Notes: generated by a model not told the origin, from the letters alone. A stretch of 64,000 nucleotides of DNA from Paenibacillus rhizosphaerae (GCF_014192015.1 NZ_JACHXJ010000002.1:620001-684000), one strand, 5' to 3'; numbered from the stretch's first letter, positions 1 to 8,319 are shown. Made by a program: numbers and translations.

Positions 1-2
1 GC

Positions 3-119
3 GATTTGGTTCTGTGCCGGAAAGTGTTCAATGAAGAAACCGGCGGAGCAGGTATAGCAGGCCAGATTAAGGATAAAATACAGGAAATGTGGCAGCGTGC
101 CAGCAAGATGGAAATGTGA
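3..119 (+). CDS. DUF2487 family protein, C-terminal fragment (YpiF-like)
   Basis: An open frame enters from the left edge and stops at TGA 117-119, giving 38 residues that include the stretch FNEETGGAGIAGQI and end in KMEM. The 5' part lies outside the window. In Bacillus subtilis the gene just before qcrA is ypiF, a DUF2487 protein of unknown function. Position and the short visible sequence fit that gene, but the fragment is too short to prove it. Confidence 0.55.
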   Translation, partial: DLVLCRKVFNEETGGAGIAGQIKDKIQEMWQRASKMEM

Positions 120-180
120 CAGAAATTCAACAATTTAATTGGGTGAATCTTCTTCCGCCTCATAAAAGAGTTGGATATTC

Positions 181-209
181 TTGACGGTCTTATAAGGCTA
201 ATATATTAT
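181..209 (+). promoter_or_regulatory. Sigma-A type promoter for qcrABC
   Basis: TTGACG (181-186) is separated by exactly 17 bases from TATTAT (204-209). It lies about 80 bases before the qcrA start and no gene intervenes, so it is the likely promoter of the qcr operon. Confidence 0.65.
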
Positions 210-289
210 TATTATGTCCTAGTAAGTCGTGTGATAATAATCATTGAAAGCACTTTAAGACTTGGTTGACAAAGGGGGTTGAAGACATT

Positions 290-832
290 ATGAGCAACCA
301 AAATGAGCACCATGAACCATCTCACAAACCACCCGGTCGTAAAGAAATGTCCCGTCGACAATTTCTGACTTATACATTGGGCGGTGCCACTGCTTACATG
401 GCAGCCGGTGCAGTCCTGCCGATGGTGCGTTTTGCTGTGGATCCGATCCTGCACAAGAAGGGCGAGGGAGAGTTCATTAAAGTTGTCGAAGAAAGCAAGA
501 TTACCGACGAGCCTCAGGAATTCTCTTTTGAGCTGAAACAGCAGGATGGATGGTATGCAAGCACTGCAACATTAACTGCTTGGATCCGCAAGGATGAACA
601 GGGAAAAATCTATGCGCTGTCCCCGATCTGTAAGCATTTGGGCTGTACGGTCGGCTGGAACAATGATAAAAGCTTCCCGGATGAATACCATTGCCCATGC
701 CACGGGGCACGTTATACCAAAGAAGGCAAGAACTTGGCTGTAGCACCGAAGCCGCTCGACACCTACAAATTGAAAATTGAAAACGGTTGGATTTATTTGG
801 GCGGGGTAGAGCCAAATACTGAAGTGAAATAG
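290..832 (+). CDS. qcrA: Rieske iron-sulfur subunit of menaquinol:cytochrome c reductase
   Basis: Subunit of the membrane bc-type complex that passes electrons from menaquinol to cytochrome c. The protein has 180 residues. A twin-arginine motif (SRRQFL, residues 21-26) precedes a hydrophobic segment at about 28-50, so it is probably exported by Tat and anchored at its N-terminus. The Rieske cluster ligands are visible as CKHLGC (114-119) and CPCHGARY (135-142): two Cys and two His ligands plus the disulfide pair. I chose ATG 290, which follows AAGGGGG at 271-278. A TTG at 266 is in frame but lacks a ribosome site. First gene of qcrABC. Confidence 0.95.
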   Translation: MSNQNEHHEPSHKPPGRKEMSRRQFLTYTLGGATAYMAAGAVLPMVRFAVDPILHKKGEGEFIKVVEESKITDEPQEFSFELKQQDGWYASTATLTAWIRKDEQGKIYALSPICKHLGCTVGWNNDKSFPDEYHCPCHGARYTKEGKNLAVAPKPLDTYKLKIENGWIYLGGVEPNTEVK

Positions 833-847
833 GAGGCGTAGATTCGG

Positions 848-1519
848 ATGTTTAAGAATGTCTACAACTGGATTGATGAACGTCTTGATGTCACGCCGAT
901 TTGGAGAGACGTGGCGGACCATGAAGTGCCGGAGCACGTTAACCCGGCGCATCATTTCTCTGCGTTTGTATACTGTTTTGGCGGATTGACGTTTTTTATC
1001 ACGGTCATCCAGATCCTGTCGGGGATGTTCCTGACTATGTATTACGTTCCGGACATCATTAACGCCTACGCCAGCGTTGAGTACCTCCAGACGAAAGTAG
1101 CCTTCGGGCAAATCGTCCGCGGTATGCACCACTGGGGGGCGAGCTTGGTTATCGTTATGATGTTCCTACATACCATGCGCGTGTTCTTCACAGGTTCCTA
1201 TAAGGCGCCTCGCGAAATGAACTGGGTTGTGGGTATGCTGATATTCTTTATCATGCTGGGTTTGGGCTTGACAGGCTATCTCCTTCCATGGGATAACAAG
1301 GCCTACTTTGCAACAAAGGTTACGCTGGAAATTGCGAATTCCGTTCCATGGCTTGGGCCGATCATTAAGGAATTCCTGCAGGGCGGTACAATCGTAGGTG
1401 CCGAGACGTTAACGCGTTTCTTCGCACTTCACGTCTTTTTCCTCCCGGCCGTGTTGCTCATTCTTCTGGTCGGACATTTTATCATGATCCGCAGACAGGG
1501 CATTTCCGGTCCACTATAA
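848..1519 (+). CDS. qcrB: Cytochrome b6-type subunit of menaquinol:cytochrome c reductase
   Basis: Heme-b-carrying membrane subunit (223 residues) that forms the quinol site of the bc complex. Four hydrophobic helices are visible. Two carry paired histidines for the b hemes: the GMHHWGAS...FLHTMR helix and the FFALHVFFLP...VGHFIM helix. The conserved GYLLPWDNKAYFA segment lies between helices. The start ATG at 848 follows AGGAGG at 832-837, which begins on the last base of qcrA, so the two genes are closely coupled. Length is that of the b6-type split protein rather than full cytochrome b. Confidence 0.96.
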   Translation: MFKNVYNWIDERLDVTPIWRDVADHEVPEHVNPAHHFSAFVYCFGGLTFFITVIQILSGMFLTMYYVPDIINAYASVEYLQTKVAFGQIVRGMHHWGASLVIVMMFLHTMRVFFTGSYKAPREMNWVVGMLIFFIMLGLGLTGYLLPWDNKAYFATKVTLEIANSVPWLGPIIKEFLQGGTIVGAETLTRFFALHVFFLPAVLLILLVGHFIMIRRQGISGPL

Positions 1520-1538
1520 TAAGAAGGGAGGAATATCG

Positions 1539-2414
1539 ATGGCACACGGAAACAATTCAAAAGAAAAAGTGGTATATGTAGGCGACTCGCGTGTCCGCAA
1601 AGGCAACGGGTTCATTACGCCGCCGGACTACACGTCGTATCCAGGTAAATCGGAAGCGTTTATCCCTAACTTTCTTTTGAAAGAATGGATGGTCGGTGTT
1701 GTTGTACTCGTCGGATTTCTCGTACTCACCATTGCGGAGCCAGCTCCACTGTGGTTTCCTGCGAACCCGAGTGCGTCTATTATTCCAATGCCTGACTGGT
1801 ACTTCTTGTTCCTGTATCAATACCTGAAGCTGCCATATGCATCTGGTGATTATGTCGTGTTAGGCGTCATCGGGGTGAGTGGTGTAGCATTTGGTTCGTT
1901 GCTATTGGCACCGTTTCTGGATACAGGCAAAGAACGCCGCTTCTATCGTAGACCGATCGCATCCTCGCTCATGCTGCTGTCTTTGATAGCCTGCGTTTAT
2001 TTAACAAACAGCGCATGGCACCACTACAAAGAAGAAATGGCTGCATCCGGTCAAATTCCGGAGAACATCCAGCGTGAAGAGAAAGCGGCCGAAAACAAGG
2101 CAAAAGGACTTCCGACGACCAGCGCGAACCAGCAAAAAGAGATCGCGATCGTCGACAAAGAAGATCCGGCAATGGAATCTTATAAAAAAGCAGGCTGCAT
2201 TACCTGCCACGCAGCGGATATGAAAGGTGCTGCGGGTCCGTCTCTCCGTGGAGTCGGCGACAAACATAACAAAGAAGACATTCTGAAGATCATCAAAGAG
2301 GGCTATGAAGGAAAGATGCCTGCGATGTACGACTCAGCAATCGCTGCAGGCCTGACCGACAAAGACATCGATCATTTGGCAGAATGGCTTTCGAAGCAAA
2401 AGGCAGAGCAATAA
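1539..2414 (+). CDS. qcrC: Cytochrome b/c subunit (subunit IV fused to cytochrome c)
   Basis: A 291-residue fusion typical of Firmicute bc complexes. The N-terminal part resembles subunit IV of b6f, with about three membrane helices and the PMPDWYFLFLYQYLK motif. A charged linker follows, then a C-terminal cytochrome c domain with the heme motif CITCH (residues 220-224) and a candidate axial methionine in GKMPAMYD. It passes electrons onward to terminal oxidases. GAAGGGAGG at 1523-1531 precedes ATG 1539. Last gene of the operon, closed by a terminator at 2431. Confidence 0.96.
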   Translation: MAHGNNSKEKVVYVGDSRVRKGNGFITPPDYTSYPGKSEAFIPNFLLKEWMVGVVVLVGFLVLTIAEPAPLWFPANPSASIIPMPDWYFLFLYQYLKLPYASGDYVVLGVIGVSGVAFGSLLLAPFLDTGKERRFYRRPIASSLMLLSLIACVYLTNSAWHHYKEEMAASGQIPENIQREEKAAENKAKGLPTTSANQQKEIAIVDKEDPAMESYKKAGCITCHAADMKGAAGPSLRGVGDKHNKEDILKIIKEGYEGKMPAMYDSAIAAGLTDKDIDHLAEWLSKQKAEQ

Positions 2415-2430
2415 GCGGCCATACTTATGA

Positions 2431-2462
2431 AAACCTGATCGTAAATACGATCAGGTTTTTTT
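2431..2462 (+). terminator. Rho-independent terminator after qcrC
   Basis: An 11-bp stem (AACCTGATCGT with ACGATCAGGTT) and a short AAAT-type loop are followed by a T run, 17 bases after the qcrC stop. Confidence 0.9.
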
Positions 2463-2567
2463 AAGAGATAAAGAAAGTGAGCCTGCTTGCTAAAAAACAC
2501 AGTGAACGAATCACAATAGCCCCAGCGTTTGGGCAAAGGTATCGTGGAAGTACAAGGAGGGACAAGC

Positions 2568-3191
2568 GTGTCGATCGCATATTTCTGGAGCCGTTCACTT
2601 CTCGGGAACCGGGGATTTCTATGGCTCCTGTTATGGTGCAACCTGCTGGGAACAGTATACGGTTACTATTGGTATGCCGAACAAATGGAATACACCGTGG
2701 CGAATAATCCCCTGTGGCAGGTCATTTTCGTTCCGGACAGTCCGACGGCAAGCTTATTTTTTACAATCGCTGTATACATGCTGCTGTATCCGCCAAAGAC
2801 GAAGTTCGGCTACGGATTCCGGCTGCTGATTGAGTCGCTGGCCGTCGTGACGTCGGTGAAGTACGGCATCTGGGCGGTAAGCATGATATTTGCCGGATTT
2901 GCACAGGGTTCCGCGCTGGTATGGCAGGATTGGATGCTGGTCGTCTCTCATTCGGCCATGGCCATTGAAGCGCTGCTGTACGTCCGCCTGTTCAAGTTAG
3001 GCGAGACGATGCTGATTCCGGCTGCGGCCTGGACATTTTTGAACGATACGGTGGATTATACATACGGGGTATTTCCTTGGCTGCCCGTTCAGTTGATGGA
3101 TGATATCGCGAGCGTTCAATATTTTACCTTCGGCTTGACGCTGTTCAGCGCCCTGCTGGCTTGGCTTGTCATAAGACAGGCCAGGCGCTGA
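2568..3191 (+). CDS. ypjA: DUF1405 membrane protein (YpjA-like)
   Basis: A 207-residue protein that is mostly hydrophobic, with about six membrane helices. It fits the DUF1405 family of unknown function, represented by B. subtilis YpjA, which sits in the same place after qcrC. Aromatic-rich segments such as GYYWYAEQMEY and VDYTYGVFPWLP are typical of the family. GTG 2568 is the best start because AAGGAGGG (2554-2561) ends six bases before it. An upstream in-frame start at 2529 has no ribosome site and would add a polar N-terminus. Confidence 0.8.
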   Translation: MSIAYFWSRSLLGNRGFLWLLLWCNLLGTVYGYYWYAEQMEYTVANNPLWQVIFVPDSPTASLFFTIAVYMLLYPPKTKFGYGFRLLIESLAVVTSVKYGIWAVSMIFAGFAQGSALVWQDWMLVVSHSAMAIEALLYVRLFKLGETMLIPAAAWTFLNDTVDYTYGVFPWLPVQLMDDIASVQYFTFGLTLFSALLAWLVIRQARR

Positions 3192-3209
3192 GTCCAAGAT
3201 CGGTTCTAT

Positions 3210-3251
3210 GGACATCCCTTCTGCCATACATATACGGTAGGAGGGATGTCC
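3210..3251 (+). promoter_or_regulatory. Hairpin that buries the ypjB ribosome binding site
   Basis: The left arm starting GGACATCCCTTC (3210-3221) pairs with GGAGGGATGTCC (3240-3251), with one G-U pair. Four more pairs (TGCC with GGTA) extend the stem to about 16 bp around a 10-base loop. The right arm contains the GGAGGG ribosome site of ypjB, and ATG 3253 lies one base beyond it. No T run follows, so it is not a terminator. A role in limiting ypjB translation, perhaps relieved by ribosomes finishing ypjA, is inference. Confidence 0.6.
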
Positions 3252-3252
3252 C

Positions 3253-4134
3253 ATGTTACGTAGAGGCACGGCTGCCAGATGGAGCCTGGCGGTCATCATG
3301 GTGCTGATTGGACTCGGCTGCAGCCTATCCTGGGTGGCGGCGGACGCCGATGCGTTGTCGGCTTCAGGAGGTTCGGGGAAGAATGCTGAGGCGGCGAAGC
3401 AGGCGGAGCAGCTCGATCTACTGGCCGATTCGGTTTATAAGCATGTACTGGAAGGCAACATCAATCTCGTCCGGCAGGAAATTCTGCAGGCCAGCGATAT
3501 ATTTGAGCATTCTTCCTTTCAAGGCTTGACGAGTGTGGAAGGATTTCATGCCCTGTCGGAGAGTTTGGTGGAAATGAAGGAAGCGACGAATCAGGCGCAA
3601 ATCCAGCAGGAACAATGGCTGACCGCTTCGGCCAAATTCCGTTTGGCCGCAGACAGCTTAAGCCACCCCAAGCAGCCGATGTGGATGCAGTACTACAAGG
3701 TGCTCCGTGAGGATCTGAGCGAATTGAAGGCCCGGGCGGCCGCTGCCGACTCCCGGGGGATGAAAGCGGCTTACGAGAGCCTGCAGAACCATTATGAGAT
3801 CATCCGCCCGGCCGTGATCATTCAGCGTAAGCCGGAGGAAATCACCGCAGCGGATGCCTGGGTATCCTATGCAGGCGGGTTAGTTCAGTCTTCATCGTCC
3901 TCGGCAGCCGAAATTCAGGATGTGGTGACTTCCGGCGAGGAAGTGTTTAACGGCTTGTTCGGAAAGAAAAAAGACGATAACCCGGCCTTCGCCCCTATTG
4001 ACGAGGTCAACGGACTATGGCCGTGGACCTTCTGGGCGGGCTCGTTTATCATCCTGATCCTGACTTATACCGGTTACCGGAAATATAAAGGGGAGCGGGA
4101 AAGCTTCAAAAGCGTGAAGCCCAAAGAGCTGTAG
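3253..4134 (+). CDS. ypjB: Sporulation-type membrane protein YpjB
   Basis: A 293-residue protein with an N-terminal signal or anchor (about residues 13-33), a long helical and Ala/Glu/Gln-rich middle that is probably extracytoplasmic, and a C-terminal membrane helix (WTFWAGSFIILILTYTGY). Order and topology fit the sporulation protein YpjB, which follows ypjA in B. subtilis. Its biochemical role is unknown. ATG 3253 directly follows the GGAGGG site that is sequestered in the preceding hairpin. Confidence 0.75.
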   Translation: MLRRGTAARWSLAVIMVLIGLGCSLSWVAADADALSASGGSGKNAEAAKQAEQLDLLADSVYKHVLEGNINLVRQEILQASDIFEHSSFQGLTSVEGFHALSESLVEMKEATNQAQIQQEQWLTASAKFRLAADSLSHPKQPMWMQYYKVLREDLSELKARAAAADSRGMKAAYESLQNHYEIIRPAVIIQRKPEEITAADAWVSYAGGLVQSSSSSAAEIQDVVTSGEEVFNGLFGKKKDDNPAFAPIDEVNGLWPWTFWAGSFIILILTYTGYRKYKGERESFKSVKPKEL

Positions 4135-4172
4135 GTCATATTCGTACGAGGCCCATGTTCCTGTCCATTGAT

Positions 4173-4208
4173 AAAGCCCGCCAGCTTGGAGAGCCGGCGG
4201 GCTTTTTT
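4173..4208 (+). terminator. Terminator after ypjB
   Basis: A GC-rich stem (AAGCCCGCC with GGCGGGCTT) is followed by a T run. It lies between the convergent ypjB and yitT-like genes and is oriented mainly for the + strand. Confidence 0.88.
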
Positions 4209-4218
4209 GTGCTTCCGA

Positions 4219-5088
4219 CTATTCTTCCTTAAAACCTTCGCCGTGAACGTCATGCACATCACTAATGATGACGAATGCCCGCGGGTCCACCGATTTCACA
4301 ATGTCGTTGAGCCTGCGGATCTCCTGCCGTCCAACGACGCAGTAGGCCATATGCTTGGCCTGCTTGGAGTACGCGCCAATAGCCGGAATCAGCGTTACGC
4401 CGCGCTCCATCTCGACCGTGATTTGGTCGGCGATTTCCTGTGCATGGTCGCTAATAATCGTAAAAGCTTTGGCTGCATATGCACCTTCCTGGATAAAATC
4501 AATCACCTTGGAGGCGATGAAGACGGCTACGAAGGTGTACAGAATCCGCTCTCTAGGGATGAAGAATAGGGAAGCCCCGATAATGATAATATCAATCACG
4601 AGGATGACCCGACCCATGCTCCAGCCAAACCGCCTGTTGCAAATGCGTGCAATGATATCCGATCCGCCGGTCGTGCCGCCGAAGCGGAATACGATGCCCA
4701 GTCCGGCTCCGAGAGTGACGCCTGCATACAGGGAAGCCAATATGTAGTCTCTTTCCGTTTGAAACGGTGTGATCCATCCGGTATCGATCAGCTTTTCGAT
4801 GAACCACAGAAAAAACGTCAGCGATGCGATCCCGACGCCCGTATAAATCATCTGTCTGCCGCCAAGGATCTTCCAGCCGAGCAGGAAGAGCGGGATGTTG
4901 AGCACCAGGGTCGACAGGGAAGGCGGAATGGAAAATGCATAATTCAGGAGGACCGTTACCCCTGTAACGCCCCCTTCCATAAGCTGGTTAGGGATAATGA
5001 AATAAAGCAGGCCGAAGGCATATACGGCAGAGCCCAAAATGATGGGCAGTACGAGCTTGAGCTGAATAAACAACTTGGATGAACTCAT
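4219..5088 (-). CDS. YitT family membrane protein (DUF161 + DUF2179)
   Basis: A 289-residue protein. The first ~200 residues hold five to six hydrophobic helices with the family's glycine-rich loop (YAGVTLGAGLGIVFRFGGTTGGSD). The C-terminal ~80 residues form a soluble DUF2179 domain (FTIISDHAQEIADQI to the end). Function is not established. I chose ATG 5088 (complement), preceded by GGGGG, over an upstream start that would add a non-family N-terminus. A YitT-type gene also sits between ypjB and the mazG-like gene in B. subtilis. Here it is on the opposite strand to its neighbours. Confidence 0.85.
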   Translation of the reverse strand: MSSSKLFIQLKLVLPIILGSAVYAFGLLYFIIPNQLMEGGVTGVTVLLNYAFSIPPSLSTLVLNIPLFLLGWKILGGRQMIYTGVGIASLTFFLWFIEKLIDTGWITPFQTERDYILASLYAGVTLGAGLGIVFRFGGTTGGSDIIARICNRRFGWSMGRVILVIDIIIIGASLFFIPRERILYTFVAVFIASKVIDFIQEGAYAAKAFTIISDHAQEIADQITVEMERGVTLIPAIGAYSKQAKHMAYCVVGRQEIRRLNDIVKSVDPRAFVIISDVHDVHGEGFKEE

Positions 5089-5143
5089 GAAATCCCCCGC
5101 AATACCAGAAGTAGGAAGAATGGTTTTCTTCGCTCCATCCCAT

Positions 5144-5172
5144 AGTATACCTTTTTCCCCGGTGATTAAAAA
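5144..5172 (-). promoter_or_regulatory. Possible promoter of the yitT-like gene
   Basis: On the complement a good -10 box TATACT (5149-5144) lies 17 bases after a weak TTTTTA -35 box. It is about 55 bases before the chosen start. Confidence 0.4.
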
Positions 5173-5176
5173 ATAT

Positions 5177-5205
5177 TTGTTTTCATTTCCGCTTTGCGAT
5201 AACAT
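5177..5205 (+). promoter_or_regulatory. Possible promoter of the MazG-like gene
   Basis: TTGTTT (5177-5182), 17 bases, then TAACAT (5200-5205), about 65 bases before the mazG-like start. Both boxes are only moderate matches to sigma-A. Confidence 0.35.
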
Positions 5206-5268
5206 ATGGAGTAAACTAGCGTCCGGCGTGACGTGATACATACGAAAGAAGGGGGACGGTTCGGTATC

Positions 5269-5598
5269 ATGGAAAAGTCAATGGCAGAGATGCAGCGGGA
5301 AGTCGACCGGTACATCTCCCAGTTTAAAGAGGGGTATTTCAGTCCGTTATCGATGCTGGCAAGGATGTCCGAAGAGGTCGGCGAGCTGGCCCGCGAGGTT
5401 AACCACCGTTTTGGGGAGAAGCCGAAGAAGCCTTCCGAAGCGGAAAATTCCATTGAGCTCGAGCTCGGAGATATTTTGTTCATTACGATGTGCTTTGCGA
5501 ATTCGTTGGGGATCGACCTGACGGAAGCACATGACAAAGTCATGCACAAATTCAATACGCGCGATAAGGACCGGTGGACGAAAAAGGACACCGATTAG
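5269..5598 (+). CDS. ypjD: MazG-type nucleotide pyrophosphohydrolase (YpjD-like)
   Basis: A 109-residue single-domain member of the MazG/all-alpha NTP pyrophosphatase family, which removes pyrophosphate from non-canonical nucleotides. Metal-binding acids are visible as EEVGE near residue 33 and ELGD near residue 64, with the interhelical spacing normal for the family. B. subtilis YpjD, between ypjC and dapB, has nearly the same length. ATG 5269 follows GAAGGGGG with a longish gap; the upstream GTG at 5233 has no ribosome site. The substrate cannot be told from sequence. Confidence 0.85.
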   Translation: MEKSMAEMQREVDRYISQFKEGYFSPLSMLARMSEEVGELAREVNHRFGEKPKKPSEAENSIELELGDILFITMCFANSLGIDLTEAHDKVMHKFNTRDKDRWTKKDTD

Positions 5599-5648
5599 GC
5601 GGAATGAACATATGCTGTAGGAAAACCGCCTGAACGGGGGGAGCAGCT

Positions 5649-6185
5649 ATGCAGTCCGAACCTTTTGTCCAAAAGGCTTACCATTGTATTTTGCAAAACG
5701 ATTTTGAAGAAGCACTTCATTGGTTTGAAGCAGCGATCGCCGAAAACCCCGAGGATGCAGAAATTCATTATAGATGCTCCGTGACCTATGCAAGAAGCAA
5801 CCGGCTGGATAAGGCCATGGAACGTGCGTTTGAAGCCTCCAGGCTCGCACCCGATAAGCCGGAATACGGTTTGTATGTTCAGCATTTGCAAGCGATGCGC
5901 ATCGTGCAGGACGCGAAGAAAACGATCGATTCTCCCGATGTAGCACCTGCGAATCAATTGTATGAAGCGGTATCTATTTTGAAGGAAGCGGTGCGGCTCG
6001 ACCCGCTCTACGGGGAGGCGTATATTTGGCTTGCGCTTGCCTATAGCCAGCTGAACGAGCACGCGCTTGCGATATCGGCTATCAAGGAAGTCATCGCCCT
6101 TCAACCCCATGACCACGGCCTGCAGGATATGCTGGAGCAGTTAAAAGGCCGGCTTAACTCGTATTTATACGATTCATCCACCTAA
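5649..6185 (+). CDS. Tetratricopeptide repeat protein
   Basis: A 178-residue protein with no signal or membrane segment. TPR-like helix pairs are visible: one around residues 6-35 (ALHWFEAAIAENPEDAE), one at about 38-68, and a C-terminal pair (AYIWLALAYSQLNEHALAISAIKEVIALQP). Such repeats bind partner proteins; no enzyme domain is present. GGGGGGAGCAGCT precedes ATG 5649. It lies between the MazG-like gene and dapB, where B. subtilis has no obvious counterpart. Function unknown. Confidence 0.8.
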   Translation: MQSEPFVQKAYHCILQNDFEEALHWFEAAIAENPEDAEIHYRCSVTYARSNRLDKAMERAFEASRLAPDKPEYGLYVQHLQAMRIVQDAKKTIDSPDVAPANQLYEAVSILKEAVRLDPLYGEAYIWLALAYSQLNEHALAISAIKEVIALQPHDHGLQDMLEQLKGRLNSYLYDSST

Positions 6186-6274
6186 ATAGAATGAACTAAA
6201 GCTTTTCTCATGTTATCTCTGGATCCCCGGGGCATTTTCCGTGTCAGAAAAGGACTTTCTTTAGTTCATTCTAT
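6186..6274 (+). repeat. Palindromic intergenic element, copy A
   Basis: An 89-bp unit has 16-bp perfect terminal inverted repeats (ATAGAATGAACTAAAG at 6186-6201 and its complement at 6259-6274). A second nested pair is CTTTTCT (6202-6208) with AGAAAAG (6246-6252), and the centre holds CCCCGGGG. It fills the gap between the TPR gene and dapB. A related unit with GAACTAAAG/CTTTAGTTC ends and CCCGGGG in the middle lies at 50534-50623. It has no T run, so it is not a plain terminator. It could be a dispersed MITE-like repeat or a structured RNA. Confidence 0.6.
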
Positions 6275-6302
6275 ATCAATCATGAGAAAGTGGGGAGCTA
6301 AC

Positions 6303-7103
6303 ATGTCAACCATCAAAGTAGCCGTCGCAGGAGCAGCCGGCAGAATGGGCAAGGAAGTCGTCAAACTGGTACTCGAGGATCCCGATCTGGAGCTGGTTGC
6401 CGCCGTCGGACGGTCTGGAGAGGGGACGGACGCTGGCATTTTGGCTGGACTGCCGGAATGCGGCGTGAAGCTCACCTCCGATCTGGAGATGGCCCTGGTC
6501 GAAGGAAAGCCGGACGTTCTGGTGGACTTTACGACGCCGCAGTTCGCATACCCCAACACGGCCTTGGCCGTAGCCCACGGGGTTCGTCCCGTGATCGGAA
6601 CGACGGGCTTCACCCCGGAACAAATCGAAGAGTTGGACAAGCTGTGCAAGGAGAAGGGCATCGGCGGGCTGATCTCGCCGAATTTCTCCATCGGGGCCAT
6701 TCTGATGATGAAATTTGCGGCTCAGGCGGCCAAGTATTTCCCTCATCTCGAAATCATGGAGTTCCATGGGGATCAGAAGCTCGACGCACCATCCGGAACC
6801 GCGATCAAAACGGCTGAGATGATTGCCCAGAACCGCCAGGAAATCCGCCAGGGGAATCCGAAAGAGGAAGAGACGATTGAAGGATCCCGCGGGGGATATT
6901 ATAACGGTTTCCGCATTCACAGCGTCCGGCTTCCAGGCGTATTCGCCCAGCAGGAAGTACTGTTCGGAGGCTTTGGCCAAACGCTGAAGATCCGCCACGA
7001 TTCCTATGAGCGGGCAGGATATATGCCTGGCGTCAAAATGGCTGTCGAGAAGGTTATGACGTACGAGGGTATGGTTTACGGGTTTGACCATTTTATAGAG
7101 TAG
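6303..7103 (+). CDS. dapB: 4-hydroxy-tetrahydrodipicolinate reductase
   Basis: NAD(P)H-dependent reductase of the lysine/diaminopimelate pathway, giving tetrahydrodipicolinate (266 residues). The N-terminal Rossmann motif is VAGAAGRMGKEV. The substrate loop is EFHGDQKLDAPSGTA, and the C-terminal part has the family signature IHSVRLPGVFAQQEVLFG. ATG 6303 is preceded by GTGGGGAG. A longer reading from 6210 would run through the palindromic element and lacks a ribosome site. Products feed peptidoglycan and spore dipicolinate. The neighbouring mgsA follows as in B. subtilis. Confidence 0.96.
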   Translation: MSTIKVAVAGAAGRMGKEVVKLVLEDPDLELVAAVGRSGEGTDAGILAGLPECGVKLTSDLEMALVEGKPDVLVDFTTPQFAYPNTALAVAHGVRPVIGTTGFTPEQIEELDKLCKEKGIGGLISPNFSIGAILMMKFAAQAAKYFPHLEIMEFHGDQKLDAPSGTAIKTAEMIAQNRQEIRQGNPKEEETIEGSRGGYYNGFRIHSVRLPGVFAQQEVLFGGFGQTLKIRHDSYERAGYMPGVKMAVEKVMTYEGMVYGFDHFIE

Positions 7104-7121
7104 TTCAGGAGGGGTTACACC

Positions 7122-7544
7122 ATGCTAAAAATCGCATTCATCGCACACGACCGAAAAAAAGACGAGATGGTCAACTTTGTCACGGCTTATGAGCATGTGT
7201 TTGAGGGGCACCAGCTGTATTCCACAGGTACGACCGGACAGCGGATTATGGAAGGCACCAGCCTGAAAATCCACCGGTTCATGTCGGGTCCGCTCGGCGG
7301 TGACCAGCAGATCGGGGCGCTCGTGGCCGAAAATGAGATGGACCTTATTATTTTCCTGCGGGATCCGCTTATGGCTCAGCCTCACGAGCCGGACATCAAT
7401 GCGCTGCTCCGTCTATGCGACGTCCAGGGCATTCCGCTCGCGACCAACATCGCAACGGCCGAAATTCTGGTCAAAGCGCTGGACCGCGGGGATTTTGCCT
7501 GGCGAGAGCTGGTACATAAGTATAAGCCGGGTGCTGAAATATGA
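7122..7544 (+). CDS. mgsA: Methylglyoxal synthase
   Basis: Converts dihydroxyacetone phosphate to methylglyoxal and phosphate, a bypass that frees phosphate under sugar overload. The length of 140 residues is normal. The family motifs [11 protein letters not shown] at the N-terminus, the phosphate-binding TGTTG, and [12 protein letters not shown] with its catalytic aspartate are all present. AGGAGGGG precedes ATG 7122 by a short gap. Its stop overlaps the bshB1 start by four bases (ATGA), so the two are translationally coupled. Bacillithiol made by the next genes helps detoxify methylglyoxal, which gives the pairing a plausible logic. Confidence 0.95.
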   Translation: MLKIAFIAHDRKKDEMVNFVTAYEHVFEGHQLYSTGTTGQRIMEGTSLKIHRFMSGPLGGDQQIGALVAENEMDLIIFLRDPLMAQPHEPDINALLRLCDVQGIPLATNIATAEILVKALDRGDFAWRELVHKYKPGAEI

Positions 7545-8254
7545 GTGAACGGCTGGATATTCTGATCTTCGGAGCTCATGCGGACGATGCCGAAATCGGG
7601 ATGGGCGGCACCATGATCAAGCATGTGCAGGCCGGACTTAAGGTGGGGGTCTGCGATTTGACTTATGCGGAAATGTCCTCCAATGGGACGGTCGAGCGCA
7701 GAAAGCAGGAAGCGGCAGCCGCGGCTGGCGTTCTTGGTCTTTCCATGCGGAGCAGCCTCGGTCTGCCGGACCGGGGACTGTTCATTACACCGGAACATGT
7801 GGAGGCCATCACCGCTGAAATCCGCCGTCATGCGCCAAGGGTTGTTTTCGCTCCGTATTGGGAAGACCGCCATCCCGATCATGTAGCCTGCAGCAAGCTG
7901 GTTGAGGAAGCGGTGTTCAACGCCAAGCTGCGCCGGTATATGCCGGATAAGCCGCCTGTACAGGTGGAGCAGCTGTATTTTTACTTTATTAATGATATGG
8001 GCAGAGCCGATTTGATGGTGGATATTACCGCCCAGCAGGAAATGAAGGAACAGGCGCTCCTTTGTTACCGGTCACAGTTTGAGATGACTCCGGTTGAAGG
8101 AGACACGGTTGTTACCCCGCTGAATCAGGGATATATCGAACGCGTTCGATCCCGCGACAGGCTGACCGGCCAGCGCAGGCTTGTTCCATACGCGGAAGGC
8201 TTTGCGATCAAGTCGCCTTACGTCGTGGACATGTTCATTTCAGGTTCCCAATAA
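7541..8254 (+). CDS. bshB1: Bacillithiol biosynthesis deacetylase BshB1
   Basis: LmbE/PIG-L family zinc hydrolase (237 residues) that deacetylates GlcNAc-malate, the second step of bacillithiol synthesis. The zinc motif AHADDAEIG (residues 11-19) and the later HPDH (about residue 109) are visible. It overlaps mgsA by four bases and is followed by a terminator, then bshA. The pair bshB1-bshA in this order next to mgsA is the arrangement known from B. subtilis, which supports the assignment over other LmbE-type deacetylases. Confidence 0.93.
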   Translation: MSERLDILIFGAHADDAEIGMGGTMIKHVQAGLKVGVCDLTYAEMSSNGTVERRKQEAAAAAGVLGLSMRSSLGLPDRGLFITPEHVEAITAEIRRHAPRVVFAPYWEDRHPDHVACSKLVEEAVFNAKLRRYMPDKPPVQVEQLYFYFINDMGRADLMVDITAQQEMKEQALLCYRSQFEMTPVEGDTVVTPLNQGYIERVRSRDRLTGQRRLVPYAEGFAIKSPYVVDMFISGSQ

Positions 8255-8266
8255 TGACCGATAGAC

Positions 8267-8319
8267 AGGACTGAAGTCAAGCGCCCAATCTTTAGGCTTG
8301 ATTTCAGTTCTGACTTTTT
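8267..8319 (+). terminator. Terminator between bshB1 and bshA
   Basis: A 16-bp stem (AGGACTGAAGTCAAGC with GCTTGATTTCAGTTCT, two G-U pairs) is followed by GACTTTTTA. It suggests that bshA has its own promoter or depends on read-through. The rest of the gap up to 8440 shows no clear feature. Confidence 0.75.
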
